From Posidonia oceanica (lineage: Eukaryota > Streptophyta > Magnoliopsida > Alismatales > Posidoniaceae): DNA of 64,000 bases. Numbering within the stretch: position 1 is the stretch's first letter; every line of letters begins with the position of its first letter. The notes beneath the pieces are model-generated. The model was given only the letters and a program-made list of their open reading frames with translations, was not told the DNA's origin and ran no database searches. A program made the translations under genes and the position numbers. Location: positions 3,162,001 to 3,226,000 of the forward strand of contig JAZBRS010000011.1 in NCBI GenBank assembly GCA_037176725.1. The letters are read 5' to 3'. Below are positions 1 through 11,302 of the stretch, in pieces.

Positions 1-615
1 TTTAATCTTCTGCTTGGGTGCCCTTGGCTGCATAAGCATTAGGTCATCCCCTCGACCCTCCACTGCATGATCAAGTTTCACCGCGGTGACGATGTTATCG
101 TTGTCATGGCAGAAAACTTCGAGAAAGAGCGGATCGAGGTGGTTGCACCCATCTCTTCACAGACTGTCCCCTTTCACCCTAAGCTGTCAGATGCCTTATA
201 CCGCGTTAACCGGTGCGAGCCGGTTAACTTTATTCCTGATCTTGAACGTGTCAACTCCTTGGCCATTCACAGCAACCCCTTCCGGATGGTCGAAAATGTC
301 TGTCACAGGTGGGGCTATATCAAGGGAACGCCGCTTGGGCGGTACGGTTAGGGAATCGCTGAGCCGGTCAAAGCAGCAGAGCGAAGAGATTCTGAGGGTC
401 TCGAATACGACCTGCAGTTCGATGGAGATGCATGCATGCAGCCAGTGGATCAGAGGATGGCCTTCCCTCGGGACCTCACCGATTTTGTCAATGCAGCTAC
501 CCTTGACTTGAGCAGCCAGGCCCCAGCACAGCAGATGGCATGCCAAAGCTCTCTGCTGCTGACGGAAGAGTAGGTCTGCATTGAAAACTACTACTCAGAT
601 GAGGAGCAGTCCGGC
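1..615 (+). pseudogene. Element A protease C-terminus and G-patch-like segment, broken
   Basis: The first codons match the C-terminal end of the element B protease (the LLLG-PWLHKH region), then a basic stretch and a segment ending in GYxxGxPLGRxG, the glycine pattern of a G-patch, an RNA-binding module often found in Tat/Ogre polyproteins. In-frame stops are at 40-42, 349-351 and 571-573. The longest open piece is 67-351. The protease active-site D-x-G lies to the left of the window. The domain assignment comes from alignment by eye with 34288-34900. Confidence 0.75.
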
Positions 616-2286
616 GTGGTGGAAGCAGCCCCAGCCAGCAGCAAGGATCAGCTTAGCCCGGCAGCGTCCCGGTCAGTTTGCTTAGCACTCCCTTCCGTAG
701 AAGTAGTAGTAGAAGCAGTAGACCTTATGGCAGGATTGACAGTCTCTCCTCTCTCTACAGTTTCACTAGCATCACTGACTACCACAGCAGTAGCTCCGAA
801 GCCAGGAGCACGTCCTCAGGCACCCTCCAGCAATCTACTTGCGGCCGTAGCCGCACTAGCACAGAGATCACCATTTTTGGCAGTGCAGTCAGCCGGGTTA
901 GAAGGCAGCGCGACTCGGCCCGCTTCATGCACAATACAGCAAGCAAGCCAGGTGGCTCCCTCCAGCATACAGCTGTCAGCTACAGTAGGACAAGATTTGT
1001 GGAGGACCCCCACCGCATATTCAGGGAGACAACCACCGTCACGCATGGGTGCCGGCGCTTTGTTTCCCAGCATGGCCGCCCAACTATCGGTCCACCAGAA
1101 GAGCCCCTTTGCCTCCCCTCCAATTGCAGCGGTGACCCTAACAGCCTACCCACCAGCAGCAGCACAGTGGATTCCCCAAGCAGCAGCACACCTGGCAGGC
1201 GAACCAGAGCCAGAACCCCCCATCGCCTATTACGTCGACTCTCCCTCGTATGAGGAGCATGGAGCGGCTGTGGAGGCTCAGGTCGACTTCATGATGGGGG
1301 ATTTGGAGCAACTGTTCCAAGAGCAACTCGTGTCATTGGCAGAGGACATTGCAGCAAGGAAGGAGAAAGCCGTGGCCACGGATCCCTCCATCATGGTCCT
1401 TGAAGAAGATCCAGTAGCGATAGCACCCATCAGGCCAGATGAGCTAACCACCCTACAGCCGAAGGGTGGGTCTAGGTGGTATGTGCAACACATGCCCTGC
1501 TCTAGCAGCGCCCTTAGCGGCAATACACAGATCAGCAGCCCGCTAGACATATTCCCCGCAAGCACATTAGAAAATGCGGAGGAAGAAGCAGCATTAGCAC
1601 CAACAGCGCTTGCGTCAGCAGCATCAGCATCATCAGCATCATCAGCATTAGCACTTGCAGCATCAACAGCATCAGCACTTGCAGCACTTGCACCCGCAGC
1701 ACTTGTAGAAGCAGCATTTGCACCCGCAGCACTTGCACCAGCAACATCAGCACCCACAGCATTAGCACCAGCAGCATCAGCATCAGCAGCATTAGCACCC
1801 ACAGCACCTAGAGCATTAGCACCTGCAGCATCAGCAGCACAACAAGCACCCACAACGCAGTCACCCACCGCACAAGCAGCTACAATATAGTCAACAGTAG
1901 CATTAGTAGCATAGATCACAGTAGCAGCAGAGTCAGTAGAGTTAGAGCAGGCAGATGAGATTGCCAGGACAGAGATCGTGCACCGAGGATATAGAAACAC
2001 TTGAGTGAGTATGACCATCCTGAAGAGTCACTAGGGCCAAGCAGCAGAACATATTCATTCCTTTGATATAACAGACCCCACCTTCGAAAAGGAGATCCTC
2101 ACGGAACTTATTGCATACGGAGAGGAGGATAATACAGGCGACGATGAGAATGATGAACCATCACCTGAGTTCCGACCCCATGATGATGATCCAGAAGGCC
2201 CCAACCTCCATGTCGAAGAGGAGACGGAGGTTGTCAGCATCGGCACAGCTGAAGAAGCTAGAGAGGTCCGCATTAGCGCCCATCTA
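616..2286 (+). pseudogene. Element A polyprotein linker with Ala/Ser/Thr/Pro-rich low-complexity expansion
   Basis: Open from 616 to 1890, then interrupted by several stops to about 2040, then readable again into the acidic stretch just before RT. It corresponds to the poorly conserved linker between the G-patch-like segment and RT in element B (34900-36480). From about 1582 to 1870 it is almost only GCA, TCA, ACA and CCA codons, giving a long Ala-rich tract that element B lacks. This looks like slippage growth of a disordered linker. The conserved block before RT (FDITDPTFEKEIL) is recognisable at 2062-2100. Confidence 0.7.
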
Positions 2287-3122
2287 TTGCCCCAGGCTAG
2301 AGCAGAATTCATTACATTCTTGAAAGAGTATGCAGATGTCTTCGCCTGGAGCTATGAAGATATGGTCAGCCTCGATGTCGAGATAGTAGTGCACAACCTG
2401 CCTTTGAATCCAGACGCAAAGCTAGTAAAGCAGAAGCTAAAAAGATGGCGACCGCAGTGGCTACTCATGATCAAAGAAGAGATCATGAAGCAACACAATG
2501 TTAACTTCCTCAAGGGCGTCCTTTATCCTGAGTGGCTTGCAAACATTGTGCTAGTGCCCAAGAAGGATGGCCAAGTCCGGATGAGCATCGACTATAGGGA
2601 CCTGAACAAGGCGAGTCCCAAGGACGATTTTCCACTACCGCACATTGATGTCCTAGTCGACAACACTGTAGGGCACAAAATGTTCTCTTTCATGGACGGC
2701 TTCTCCGGCTATAACCCAATCAGAATGGCAGAAGAGGACATGGAGAAAACATCCTTTAGCACCCCCTGGGGAGTCTTCTGCTACCAAGTTATGCCGTTTG
2801 GGCTAAAGAATGCCAGCACAACCTATCAGAGGGCAATGACTGCATTATTCCACGACCTCATGCACCAAGAAGTCGAGGTTTACATGGATGACATGATTGC
2901 CAAGTCCAAAGAGCCCGAGGATCACCTCGCTTGTCTAAGGAAGCTCTTTGATCGCTTGAGGAAGTATAAGTTGCACCTCAACCCCAGCAAATGCGTATTC
3001 GGGGTATCATTTGGCAAGCTCCTGGGCTACATTGTTAGCCAGAGGGGGATTGAAGTGGACCCGATGAAGGCAAAAGCCATCGTAGACATGCCACCCCCAG
3101 GACTAAAAAGGAGGTCCGAGGC
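2287..3122 (+). pseudogene. Element A reverse transcriptase domain
   Basis: Typical Ty3/gypsy RT. Visible are the KKDGQVRMSIDYRDLNKASPKD block, the FMDGFSGYNPI block, the MPFGLKNA block and the catalytic YMDD box (codons from 2881). The frame is open from 2287 to 3129, but the reading moves to another frame near 3100, where the PPP-K-E-R-GLLG sequence at the RT/RNase H boundary is damaged compared with element B (37291-37330). The enzyme would copy genomic RNA into DNA inside virus-like particles; this copy cannot make the full protein. Confidence 0.93.
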
Positions 3123-3596
3123 TTGTTAGGGCGCCTGCAGTATATCAGTCGATTCATTGCGCAGCTCACACCCATCTGCGAACCGATCTTCAAGCTCCTA
3201 AAGAAGAATGCACAGATCAGCTGGAGCAAAGAGTGCCAAGCTGCATTTGACAGAATTAAGCAGCTGTTGATCAAGCCTCCTATCCTGGTCCCTCCCATGC
3301 CAGGGAGACCTCTGCTTCTCTACCTTTCTACCACGCAGCATTCCATGGGTGCCGTCTTGGGCCAACATGATGAATCAGGTAGAAAGGAGCGCGCCATTTA
3401 TTACTTGAGCAAGAAATTCCATGATTGCGAAGCCAGGTATAGCACAATGGAGAAGACCTGCTTATCTCTCTTCAGGGCTGCACAAAAGCTGAGGCACTAT
3501 ATGATGGCATATCCAGTCCGGCTTCTATGCCGACATGACCTCATCAAGTTCCTCTTTTAAAAGCTAGCCATGGTGGGCAGATGCGTCAAGTGGTAG
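3123..3596 (+). pseudogene. Element A RNase H domain
   Basis: Continues RT in frame 3. It shows the connection region (FISRFIAQLTPICEPIF-like) and the gypsy RNase H start (LYLSTTQHSMGAVLGQ) followed by the STMEKTCLSL block. Open from 3123 to 3560, where a CAA codon has become TAA compared with element B. A second stop at 3594 is CAG to TAG. RNase H removes the RNA strand after reverse transcription. Confidence 0.9.
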
Positions 3597-4238
3597 GTGT
3601 TGTTGTCTCATTACGACATCACCTTCGTCACGCAGAGATCCGTGAAGGGTCAAGCCATGGTAGATCACCTTGCTGATTTTCCCTTGCCTGAATATCAACC
3701 TCTCCAGATGCAGTTCTCGGATGAGGATATCCTCTTTGCAATGGAGGACTTTGATGAAAAGGACCCTGAAGACCAAGAGCATTGGCAGCTATACTTTGAT
3801 GGTGCTGTCAACAAGAAGGGTCGAGGCATAGGCGTAGTGCTGGTAACGCCGCAGGGACAGATGATCCTTTTTGCGAGGAAGCTGACCTTCAAATGCACCA
3901 ATAATGAAGCAGAATATGAGGCATGCATCCTGGGATTGAAGGTCACCCTCGAGCATGAGGTGCAGAAGCTGCATGTGCACGGCGATGCCATGTTGGTGAT
4001 TTCCCAAGTGAAGGGCGATTGGAGAACAAAGGATCCAAAGCTTGTGCCATATCATGAACACTTGCTGCAGCTAATAGAAGAATTTACAATTATCCGCTTC
4101 TCGTACATGAACAGGGCAAGGAACGCATATGCAGATGCGCTAGCAACCTTGGCGTCCTGGCTCAGCATACCTGAAGACTATATAGTGGATGTATCAGTTA
4201 CCTGCATAGAGCAGCCTGCGCATTGCATGAGGATATAG
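3597..4238 (+). pseudogene. Element A second (archaeal-like) RNase H domain
   Basis: A linker (DHLADFPLPEYQP) is followed by a second RNase H fold. Visible are the YFDGAVNKKGRGIG start with its catalytic Asp, the NNEAEYEA block with catalytic Glu, the GDAMLVISQVKGDW block with catalytic Asp, and the ARNAYADALATLAS end. An additional RNase H between the gypsy RNase H and integrase is diagnostic of the Tat lineage in plants. This piece is open through 4238 and is one of the best preserved parts of element A. Confidence 0.92.
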
Positions 4239-5507
4239 GAGGTAGACCTAGCAGAAGAGCAGCCCTAGTACCATGATATAAAGGTCTTCCTGGAGTCCGG
4301 TGGCATCCCAGCTGGTACCTCAGCAGTAGATAAAAGAACTTTGACGCGTCTAGCGTCGAAGTATGTGTTAGGAGCAGGGTAGTTGTACAGATGGTCATAT
4401 AATCAAATGCTCCTGCGCTGCCTAAGCAAGCCAGAGGCCGACACGTTGATGCTTCAAGTTCATGCAGGGACTTGCGGCCCTCATATGAACGGCATGTTGC
4501 TGGCCAAGAAGATCATGTTGCAAGGCTACTTCTGGTCAACCATGGAGGCAGGATGCTTCCAGTTTGTGCGTAGATACCATAACTGCCAAATCCATGGTAA
4601 CTTTATCTGCGCTCCCCCATAGTAGTTGCACAATATGTCGTCGCCATGGCCCTTCTCCACCTAGGGGATTGACGTCATCGGCGCTATACACCCTACTGCT
4701 TCAAATGGTCATTGCTTCATTCTAGTGGCGATAGACTACTTCACCAAGTGGGTGGAAGCAACCTCCTACAAAGCAGTCATAGCTGCGGCGACAGAGAAAT
4801 TCATCAGAAACAACATCGTCGCCCGGTATGGGGTCCCGCATGCTATCATCTTTGACAACGGCTCAAACTTCATTGCAAAGAGGATCGAGGAGTACCTGCA
4901 AAACCTTCAGATCAAGCATCATAGATCCTCGCTCTATCGGCCGCAGATGAATGGAGCGGTGGAGTCTGTCAATGAAAACATCGTGAAAATCACGAAGAAG
5001 ATCGCAGCAACCCACAAGGACTGGCATGACAAGCTCCCGTACACACTCTGGGCGTACAGGACATCATTCAGGACCTAGACAGGAGCCACCCCATACACGC
5101 TGGTGTACGGCATGAAGGCAATACTGCCTATTGAAGTAGAGATCCCCTCACTACGGATCCTACGGGAAGCTAAGCTGGAAGAAGCAGAGTGGGTCAAAGA
5201 TCGCTGCGTCCAGCTCAACTTGATTGACGAACGCTGATTGCAAGTAATGCACAACGTTCGCTACTACCAGAAGTGGATGGCCAGAGCATATCTGAAGAAA
5301 GTGCAGCCCAGAAGCTTCCAGCCAGGAGATCTCGTCTTGTGAGCCATCCACTTGCTAGACGGTCGATGCAAATTCCGACCCAATTGGTACGGCCCCTTCG
5401 TGGTCAAGCAGGCCTTCTCTAGTAGTGCAGCCATTCTTGAGGACATGGATCAGACTGGGCAGTCAGAGCCGGTCAATGCATGCTACCTCAAGAAGTACTA
5501 TCAGTAG
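4239..5507 (+). pseudogene. Element A integrase, broken by stops
   Basis: Open pieces at 4383-4622 and 4725-5078 carry the H-H-C-C zinc-binding start (HAGTCGPHMNG ... CHNCQIHG pattern; one Cys is replaced, reading RRYHNC) and the core. The first catalytic Asp is in GIDVIGAIH near 4670, the second in FDNGSNF near 4855, and the Glu in NGAVESVN near 4965. The C-terminal part up to SCYLKQYYQ-like residues ends at the natural stop 5505-5507. Stops at 4662 (TGG to TAG), 5076 and 5341 (CGA to TGA) break it. Integrase would insert the DNA copy and make 5-bp target duplications. Confidence 0.9.
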
Positions 5508-6769
5508 TTCGGCCCTCGCCTTGCAGAACATTCTCTCTCGTCCTATCCTTTGCATTCTCATCACCTTTGTACATTCTTGTGCATTCCAACCCTACCTCTC
5601 TGCATTCTTGCACCCTTTGCACATATCCATGCATTTTCACCTCTTTTAGCATATCTCATTCAAAATCCAAAAAATCATCAGCAAAAATCATGCATTGCAT
5701 TCGACCAGATGATGAAATTGGATGTGCTTGCCTACTCTGGAAGGAGTCTACCCTACCTCACCTGACACTACTTAGATGTCTTAGCTAGTGAGGGAGCCAC
5801 CCTTCAAGTGAGAACAGGCGACATACCCAAACCCCCTAGGACTTGCACCTCCCAAGGGAGATAAAATGCTAGGGTGTGAGCAAGAGCGTGAGCCATAAAA
5901 GAATATATGTCTAAGCATCAGCATAAAAGAAAAGAAGCAAATAGAAGGTGAAGACAGAAGAAGGCCCTAGAGATAGAGGCGTGCAGCGTAACCTCGTCCC
6001 TCCAACTTCCCTTGGAGAGGAGCCGAAGTTCGGGCCTGCCAAACTTACAAGTCCCATAGGGCCTAGCCATCCCTGCCTAGCAAGCAGCTCCCCAGCTTCA
6101 AACCAGGTGCCCATTACCTCCAAGTTAAGGATAGGGGAAACCTGCACGCCTATGAGAGAGCAAAAGAAGCAAAAAATGAAAAGAGTAGGTGTAGGTCCTT
6201 GAGAGTTTGGCATGGAGCTTGTCCTTACTACACCACGACCCAAGCACCGCAAACACTCCTTCCAGAGTGCCACCAACAAGTTAGGAGTTTGAGTAGAGTC
6301 CAGTGAGTCAGGGACTACTCTTTTCCTCTATAGCAGGCTTAGCACTCCATATGCTGAGGGCCACAACATCTATCGTAAATCATGCACATATCTATGCATA
6401 TCAATCACAAACCATGCATACATGCACAGCATCAATCATTCCCTCTTCTTTAGCATCCCGCTCTACGATACTTGGCTCGGCACTGAGACTGTACTTCTGT
6501 CAAGCACACGTCGACCACCTTCAAGCCACGCTGGTCCAGAGCTCCTACCAGCCTTCTTCTACGTAGACAGAATCGCCTTTTGCTTGAATGTGCTTAATAT
6601 TTGCATTTGAATGCCAACTGTTGAACATGCTTAACTGCTTCGCTAGCATTGAAATATGCCCCTTTATTAGCCAGTGGTTACGTGCCTGTACCTGATCTGA
6701 TAAACTGCATCTTTGGTCACAGGTACCTGAAGACTCTGCATCAACTGCCCACACTCTCCCTCCCGCGCA
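5508..6769 (+). other. Element A untranslated region between integrase and the DUF7745-like ORF
   Basis: No convincing ORF. Blocks are shared with element B: 5695-5805 with about 39825-39930 (the TGCTTGCCT...CTCTGGAA and CCTCACCTGACACTACTT stretches), 6201-6320 with 40588-40707 (GAGAGTTTGGCATGGAGC and the GAGTCAG stretch), and 6460-6560 with 40820-40900. Conservation of noncoding blocks in the same order suggests an intron, leader or RNA structure preceding the last ORF. CACAGGTACCTG at about 6717-6728 is matched in B by CTACAGGTACTTG and could be a 3' splice site. Confidence 0.6.
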
Positions 6770-7685
6770 ATGGGTTACCCTACTCTAGTAACCCCCATGC
6801 ATTGCTCTGAGACCCTGCGCAAGTGGATTAGCAAGCTCGCCGAGGGTGACCGTGAGAGGTTGCGCACCTGGGGCATACCGTCCAAGCTTCTAAAGGCTGC
6901 TGATGTGGAAGTGAGCCGACATCTCCTATGCGCTGCCGCAAGATTCTCGAAGCTAGCGCATCATGTCTTCTGCTTCAGGAGGACAGAGCTGATGCCCACG
7001 TTGGAAGAAGTACGCCTGATCTGTGGCTTCTCCAAAATCATGGGGCCGACGGTGTTCATGAGGCGTGACGGCTATGCAGCATCTTTGAGCCAACTGACTA
7101 GGCTGTCCACAGTGGACTGCCAGCAAAGATTAGTCTGCAACAGCTGGCCTACACCTATGCTTCGCCTGGCATACTTCGACGAAGCTGCAAACAAGCGTGC
7201 CAAGCTGGGAGACGAGCTGTGGCTTCGGGGATTTGTCACCCGCTTCTTGGGCGAGCTAATCTTCAGCCACGGCCAAATGGCAGTCGCAATGGAGATTGTC
7301 GAGATTGCACTCACCGTGACAACCCAGCAACTTGACTTGGCACCAGTTGTCCTAGCAGAGACCTACCGTGCACTGGATCGCGTCTCACACTGCTGCGGCC
7401 ACTTCTACGGCTACGGAATACTAGTGCAGATTTGGCTAGCCGCACACCTAGAGATGGATATTCTGCGCCCCCAAAGGTATGCCATCGAGACATACTGCAG
7501 CAGCGGCCATGCAAGGACCATCAAGAAAGTCCCAGAAGAGTATGAGAAGCTGTCCAAGCTGATGGATGATGTAGTAACTTGGCATATCATCCCATCTGCA
7601 GCAGAGCCATTCACTGTCTTCTTCGGTGCCCGCGACATGCGACTCGTGGTGCTGCCAGGATTCACTGAAGGTGTGGAATACCACC
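6770..7685 (+). pseudogene. Element A DUF7745/plant-mobile-domain-like ORF, truncated by element C
   Basis: Open for 305 codons without a stop, starting at an ATG with G at -3 and +4, in the same position relative to pol as the intact ORF 47329-48531 of element B. The two proteins are alike along their whole length, roughly 70% by eye. Shared blocks are HCSETLR near residue 11, EVSRHLLCAAARF near 47, the TELxxTLEEVRxICGF block near 72, LGDELWLRGFVT near 146 and AAEPFTVFFGARDMRL near 280. The pattern of a large aromatic, 'F-FGRTEL-TLEE' and 'ICGF' recalls DUF7745/PMD-like plant proteins; function unknown. Element C inserted after codon 305 and the rest is outside the window. The lack of stops contrasts with the decayed pol upstream. 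Confidence 0.75.
7681..7685. repeat. Left target-site duplication of element C (CCACC)
   Basis: CCACC directly precedes the TG start of the C 5' LTR. The right copy lies beyond the window, so this is inferred from the LTR boundary only. Confidence 0.55.
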
Positions 7686-10189
7686 TGTAGACACCCCATT
7701 TTGACACCTGGCGGTAGATTGAATTTGGACGAGTGAGCTCGGGAACTGCAGATCCAACCTTTCCCCCAAGACCCAACCTTTCCACTCAAAGTAACCCAAT
7801 TTGACATAAAACCAAATCCCATTCCAAAACTACCCAAAACCTACCCAAAAGAATCCATTTCCCATTTCCCAAACCTAACCTAAGCCTTCCACAAGCCCAA
7901 GCCCATCTTCAGCCGAGGCCACTAAGTTACACGTCTGGTCGCCACTAGTAGGGGTGACTGGCTCAGGCGCCATGAGAAGAGGCGACTGAGTTAGGCGCCA
8001 GCTGATGCAGTGACTTGACTATAAATCAGTGCGCTGTGCAAGCTTCTTTGCCACCGCCGACCTCAACCTGCCACCCATCACCTCATCACCGGCCTTTCCC
8101 CTAGGCCTGCCGCCTCGATTGCCAAGCCCTCTCACAGCAGCTCTGCTCCTCCTCTACCATCACCAGAGCTTTGGGTGGAGCACCCAACCCAAACAAAACC
8201 AAAGCCACCACTTTTGGAGAAGAGGCTACCAAGGAGGAACCCATTTTTTAAAACTCCGGTGAACTCTTCCTCCTCAGCGGCTTACCCAATAGCCCAAACC
8301 AACCACCCAAACACACTCCTACACACTCCAGCAACACACCAAGCCTTTCAAACCTTCGTTTCGTAGCCTGGATTGCCGCAACCACCGAGCTTGTCGGCCA
8401 ACATCCCAAAAAGACGTGTCTCTACTCCAAACTCTGAGAAACTTTGGGTGTAGCACTGCACGACCTCCACAAGTGCAACCTGAGCATCCCGTGTGCCCAC
8501 CGTAGCCTCCACCGCCACTGCAGCCACCATGCCGGCCACCTCCGGTGAGCCTCATTGCGAGGCCAAACCACGCGCCCCTGCAGGTTAGTAACTATCCCCC
8601 TAGTTTCGTCTTACCTCGAGCATGCTTCCTAGGTAGACCTTCTATTTTTTCAGTAGCTTCTTGGCCCTCCTTGGCCGTCTTCTCCAGTAATTGAAGGATT
8701 GCCAGGTTGGTCGCCGGCTCTAACCTACTCCTCTGTAGTTGCCGGTCGATCTTTGGGTCGCCACCCTGGTCGACTCGGATCACCGTTTCCCTTGATTTTT
8801 GCTTGCATGTGTAGATGAATGTTTGCTCTGCATGCCTGGGTAGTTAGATTGCTTTTTTGCATCTTCGTGAGCCCTAGATCGGGTCGGGAAGAAGGTTGTT
8901 TTGAGCAGCCGGGTTGCAGCTTAGCCGCCTGTGCAACAGGCAACTAACTGCAACTCGGGCAGTTCTCTCCGGCCAACTTCTAGCCCCCATATCTCGCGGC
9001 TCACCCAACCATTTTCAAATCTGATTGTATGCTTTTGTTCTGCGTTGAGCCATGCTTAGCTCCGTGATGTTTATTTTGCATTTTGCCATCTCCATCATGC
9101 TTATTTCCAGCGACGAAGTTCACTGCTCGGAGGACAGTTTGCAGTGTAGGCGCCCTATGAAGCAGCGACCACCATGGTCGCCTCCGTCACTAGCGACTCA
9201 CCTACGTTTCTGGCAGTCCTCTGACCAGCTTTGGGTCACCATATCCGGCGACCTAGGCCTTTGTTTTGCCATCTATTTGTTTGCATGCCTTCCCCATCAT
9301 GTCGTCTGTAGGATCATGCCTCTAGATTTCAATTTTGCATCATGTAGCTAGCCCATTTTCAGCCATGAAGGCCACTGTCTGGCGAAGCCATCTGCACTTC
9401 CGCCACCGCCCGCACCAGCGACTAGCTCCAGCGCCTCCACAACAGGCCACTAGCCCCAGAGGAACTCCGACAGGGAACCCCCTGTGTCACCGACCTTAGC
9501 ATCGACTCCCTCCGGTGCCCCGACTACCGGCGACTACCTCTTGTAGCTCAGACAGTGGCTGAGCCACTTTGATTGCTGCCTCCCCTTTGATTATTTTGCC
9601 CATTTGTTTTCAGACCTCACTTTTGCATCTTGTTTTCCACGCCTTGCCGCCTTAATCACATTTCTAGCATGCATTAACCATGCATCATAACATCATAACA
9701 CATCTAATAAGTTTAGGCATTCATGACATTTAGGCACTTAGGCACATTAGGCATTCATAGCATCTGGCATATGTGAGCAAGCTAAGCCTAGAAAGACTGA
9801 TTCTTAGGGCGTGTCGGCCCGCACGTAATAGGAGTCCTTACCCTGTCTCTTAGTGCGCAATGACCATATTGCCCTTATCCTAGGTATGAGTCACATCATT
9901 TGCATCATTGCATATCATTTCATCTGCATTGCATTACATTGCACCCTTTGCTTGGTTTTGCGTGTTTATTCACGCATTTCCCCGGTTTTCCTTGCCCCCG
10001 ACATAATAGACACGATGGCAACTCTAATTTGTCTTATCTTTTCCTTTTCTTTCTCTCTTTCCCCTTTTTTGGCGTTTCCAAGTAGAGTACTCCTCCTCGG
10101 GTCCAACCACTAATAGTGAACCTAATTCCGATCGGTGCACGCGAGCTTTGGCATCGTGCATGGACAATCCGAATTTCGGGATCGTTACA
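7686..10189 (+). repeat. Element C 5' LTR (2504 bp)
   Basis: Starts TGTAGACACCCC, ends GTTACA, followed after one base by the PBS. The first 1126 bp are present again at 58660-59785. Contents: A/C-rich start to about 7900; GCGCC-containing part (7960-8010); moderately GC-rich stretch 8030-8590; T-rich 8590-9350; GC-rich 9350-9540; CAT-rich 9650-9780; and a tail with the block GTAATAGGAGTCCTTACCC (about 9828) shared with the LTRs of B, D and E. Short ORFs here do not resemble proteins I recognise and lie in low-complexity sequence. Confidence 0.9.
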
Positions 10190-10190
10190 G

Positions 10191-10208
10191 TGGCGACTCC
10201 ACTAGGGA
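10191..10208 (+). other. Element C primer-binding site
   Basis: TGGCGACTCCACTAGGGA lies one base after the LTR end. It differs from the element B PBS (TGGCGACTCCGCTGGGGA) at two sites, both transitions. Ogre elements of legumes are described with a PBS for tRNA-Arg; that tRNA assignment is recalled, not checked here. Confidence 0.8.
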
Positions 10209-11302
10209 GACTAGACTCTGGCTTTCGCTTTTAGCTTTCACTCGCTTGGTTTTCGCGCTTTGCTTGCCTTGCGCCTTTGCATGCCTTGCCTGCTTGCATG
10301 TTTGCCTGCTTTATTGCTTACATCGCTTTTACTTGCTTTATTTATGCATTATACATGTCTAAATAATTGCTTGGCACAATAATACATGCTTTTTGGATGG
10401 TAAATGCTTTGTTTTACACACTTGCTATGCCACTACACATACACATGCCATGTATACTTGCTTTTGATATGATAAGTGTTTTCTTTTCACTATCGTGTCC
10501 ACGAACACTTGCACATTCCTTTTGCCCTGTTATGTGATTGATTGCATGCCATGACTTCCTATTTCTCTCCTATTCATGCTTATGCCATGCCTAGGATAGT
10601 AGAAACATGCTTGCTCCCCTTTGCTTAATCTAAAAGCTACAATAAAGCAAAGCAATAACATTTAAGCACAACTAGAGCCAAAAACTTGCAATTTTCCCCC
10701 CTCTAGTTAAACAAAACGCAAGTAAAAGACTTTAAAGCATACTCACATGTTTGATCATCCTAGAAAGCATGCATTCTTCTCATCTGAGTCCACCCACAGT
10801 CTGTGAAGGATAGTCCCGGCCTCTTTCCTCAATGCTTTGGCATGGCGCAGGTCAGTCGGTCTGTCCCCCTTGTCAGGGATCGTGTCGGTGCTAGTGGAGG
10901 GTACCACCCATGCTTCGGCAGGGTCAAGGCCACCAACGCACCACCCCGTTACTGCCTGAGCTTTGGGCCAGGATTTAGACGGGGACCCACTCTTTTCTGA
11001 CCTAGAGTCAATAAATCCCATTACCCATGAGTGTGTCCTAGTAGGTCATCTACTCAGGACATGCATGGTGAGAGAGTGCATAGTAGGGCATTCATCTGCA
11101 TGTGTGCCATTCATGCCACTGCTAATAACTACTTTGCATCCAACTTTGCTCTTTTTGCAGGAAGGTGCGGGATCCGCTGTCCAGACCTTGAGCGTCCCTC
11201 CTCTGTCTCTGAGCTGTTCGTCGCTTCCGGCAGTAGCTCCCCTTTTGGTCTCGCGTCTTTACTTTCTTGTCGCAGCCTTCCCTCACTTGGACTCAGTCAG
11301 TG
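10209..11302 (+). other. Element C 5' leader between PBS and gag
   Basis: No convincing ORF. It aligns in order with the element B leader (29591-30914): both contain an ATACATGTCTAAATA block (10351 and 29910), a CTTGCTATGCCACT block (10421 and 29980), a segment with CTTGTCAGGG-TCGTGTCGGTG (10873 and 30430), and a last T-rich stretch ending in CAG near 11160 in C, which could be a 3' splice site ahead of gag. The conserved order suggests leader functions such as packaging or splicing. Confidence 0.6.

Larger units (their letters stand above)
1..7685 (+). mobile_element. Element A: decayed Tat/Ogre-type Ty3/gypsy retrotransposon, 3' part of internal region
   Basis: Internal part of an old Tat-lineage element that begins outside the window. 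Base 1 aligns with base 34288 of element B, inside the protease. The order is protease end, G-patch-like segment, variable linker, RT, RNase H, second RNase H, integrase (to 5507), untranslated region, and the DUF7745-like ORF (from 6770). It ends where element C inserted at 7686. Pol carries many in-frame stops and one frame change near 3100, so this copy is dead. Its own LTRs, gag and the end of the DUF7745-like ORF lie outside the window or beyond element C. Confidence 0.92.
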
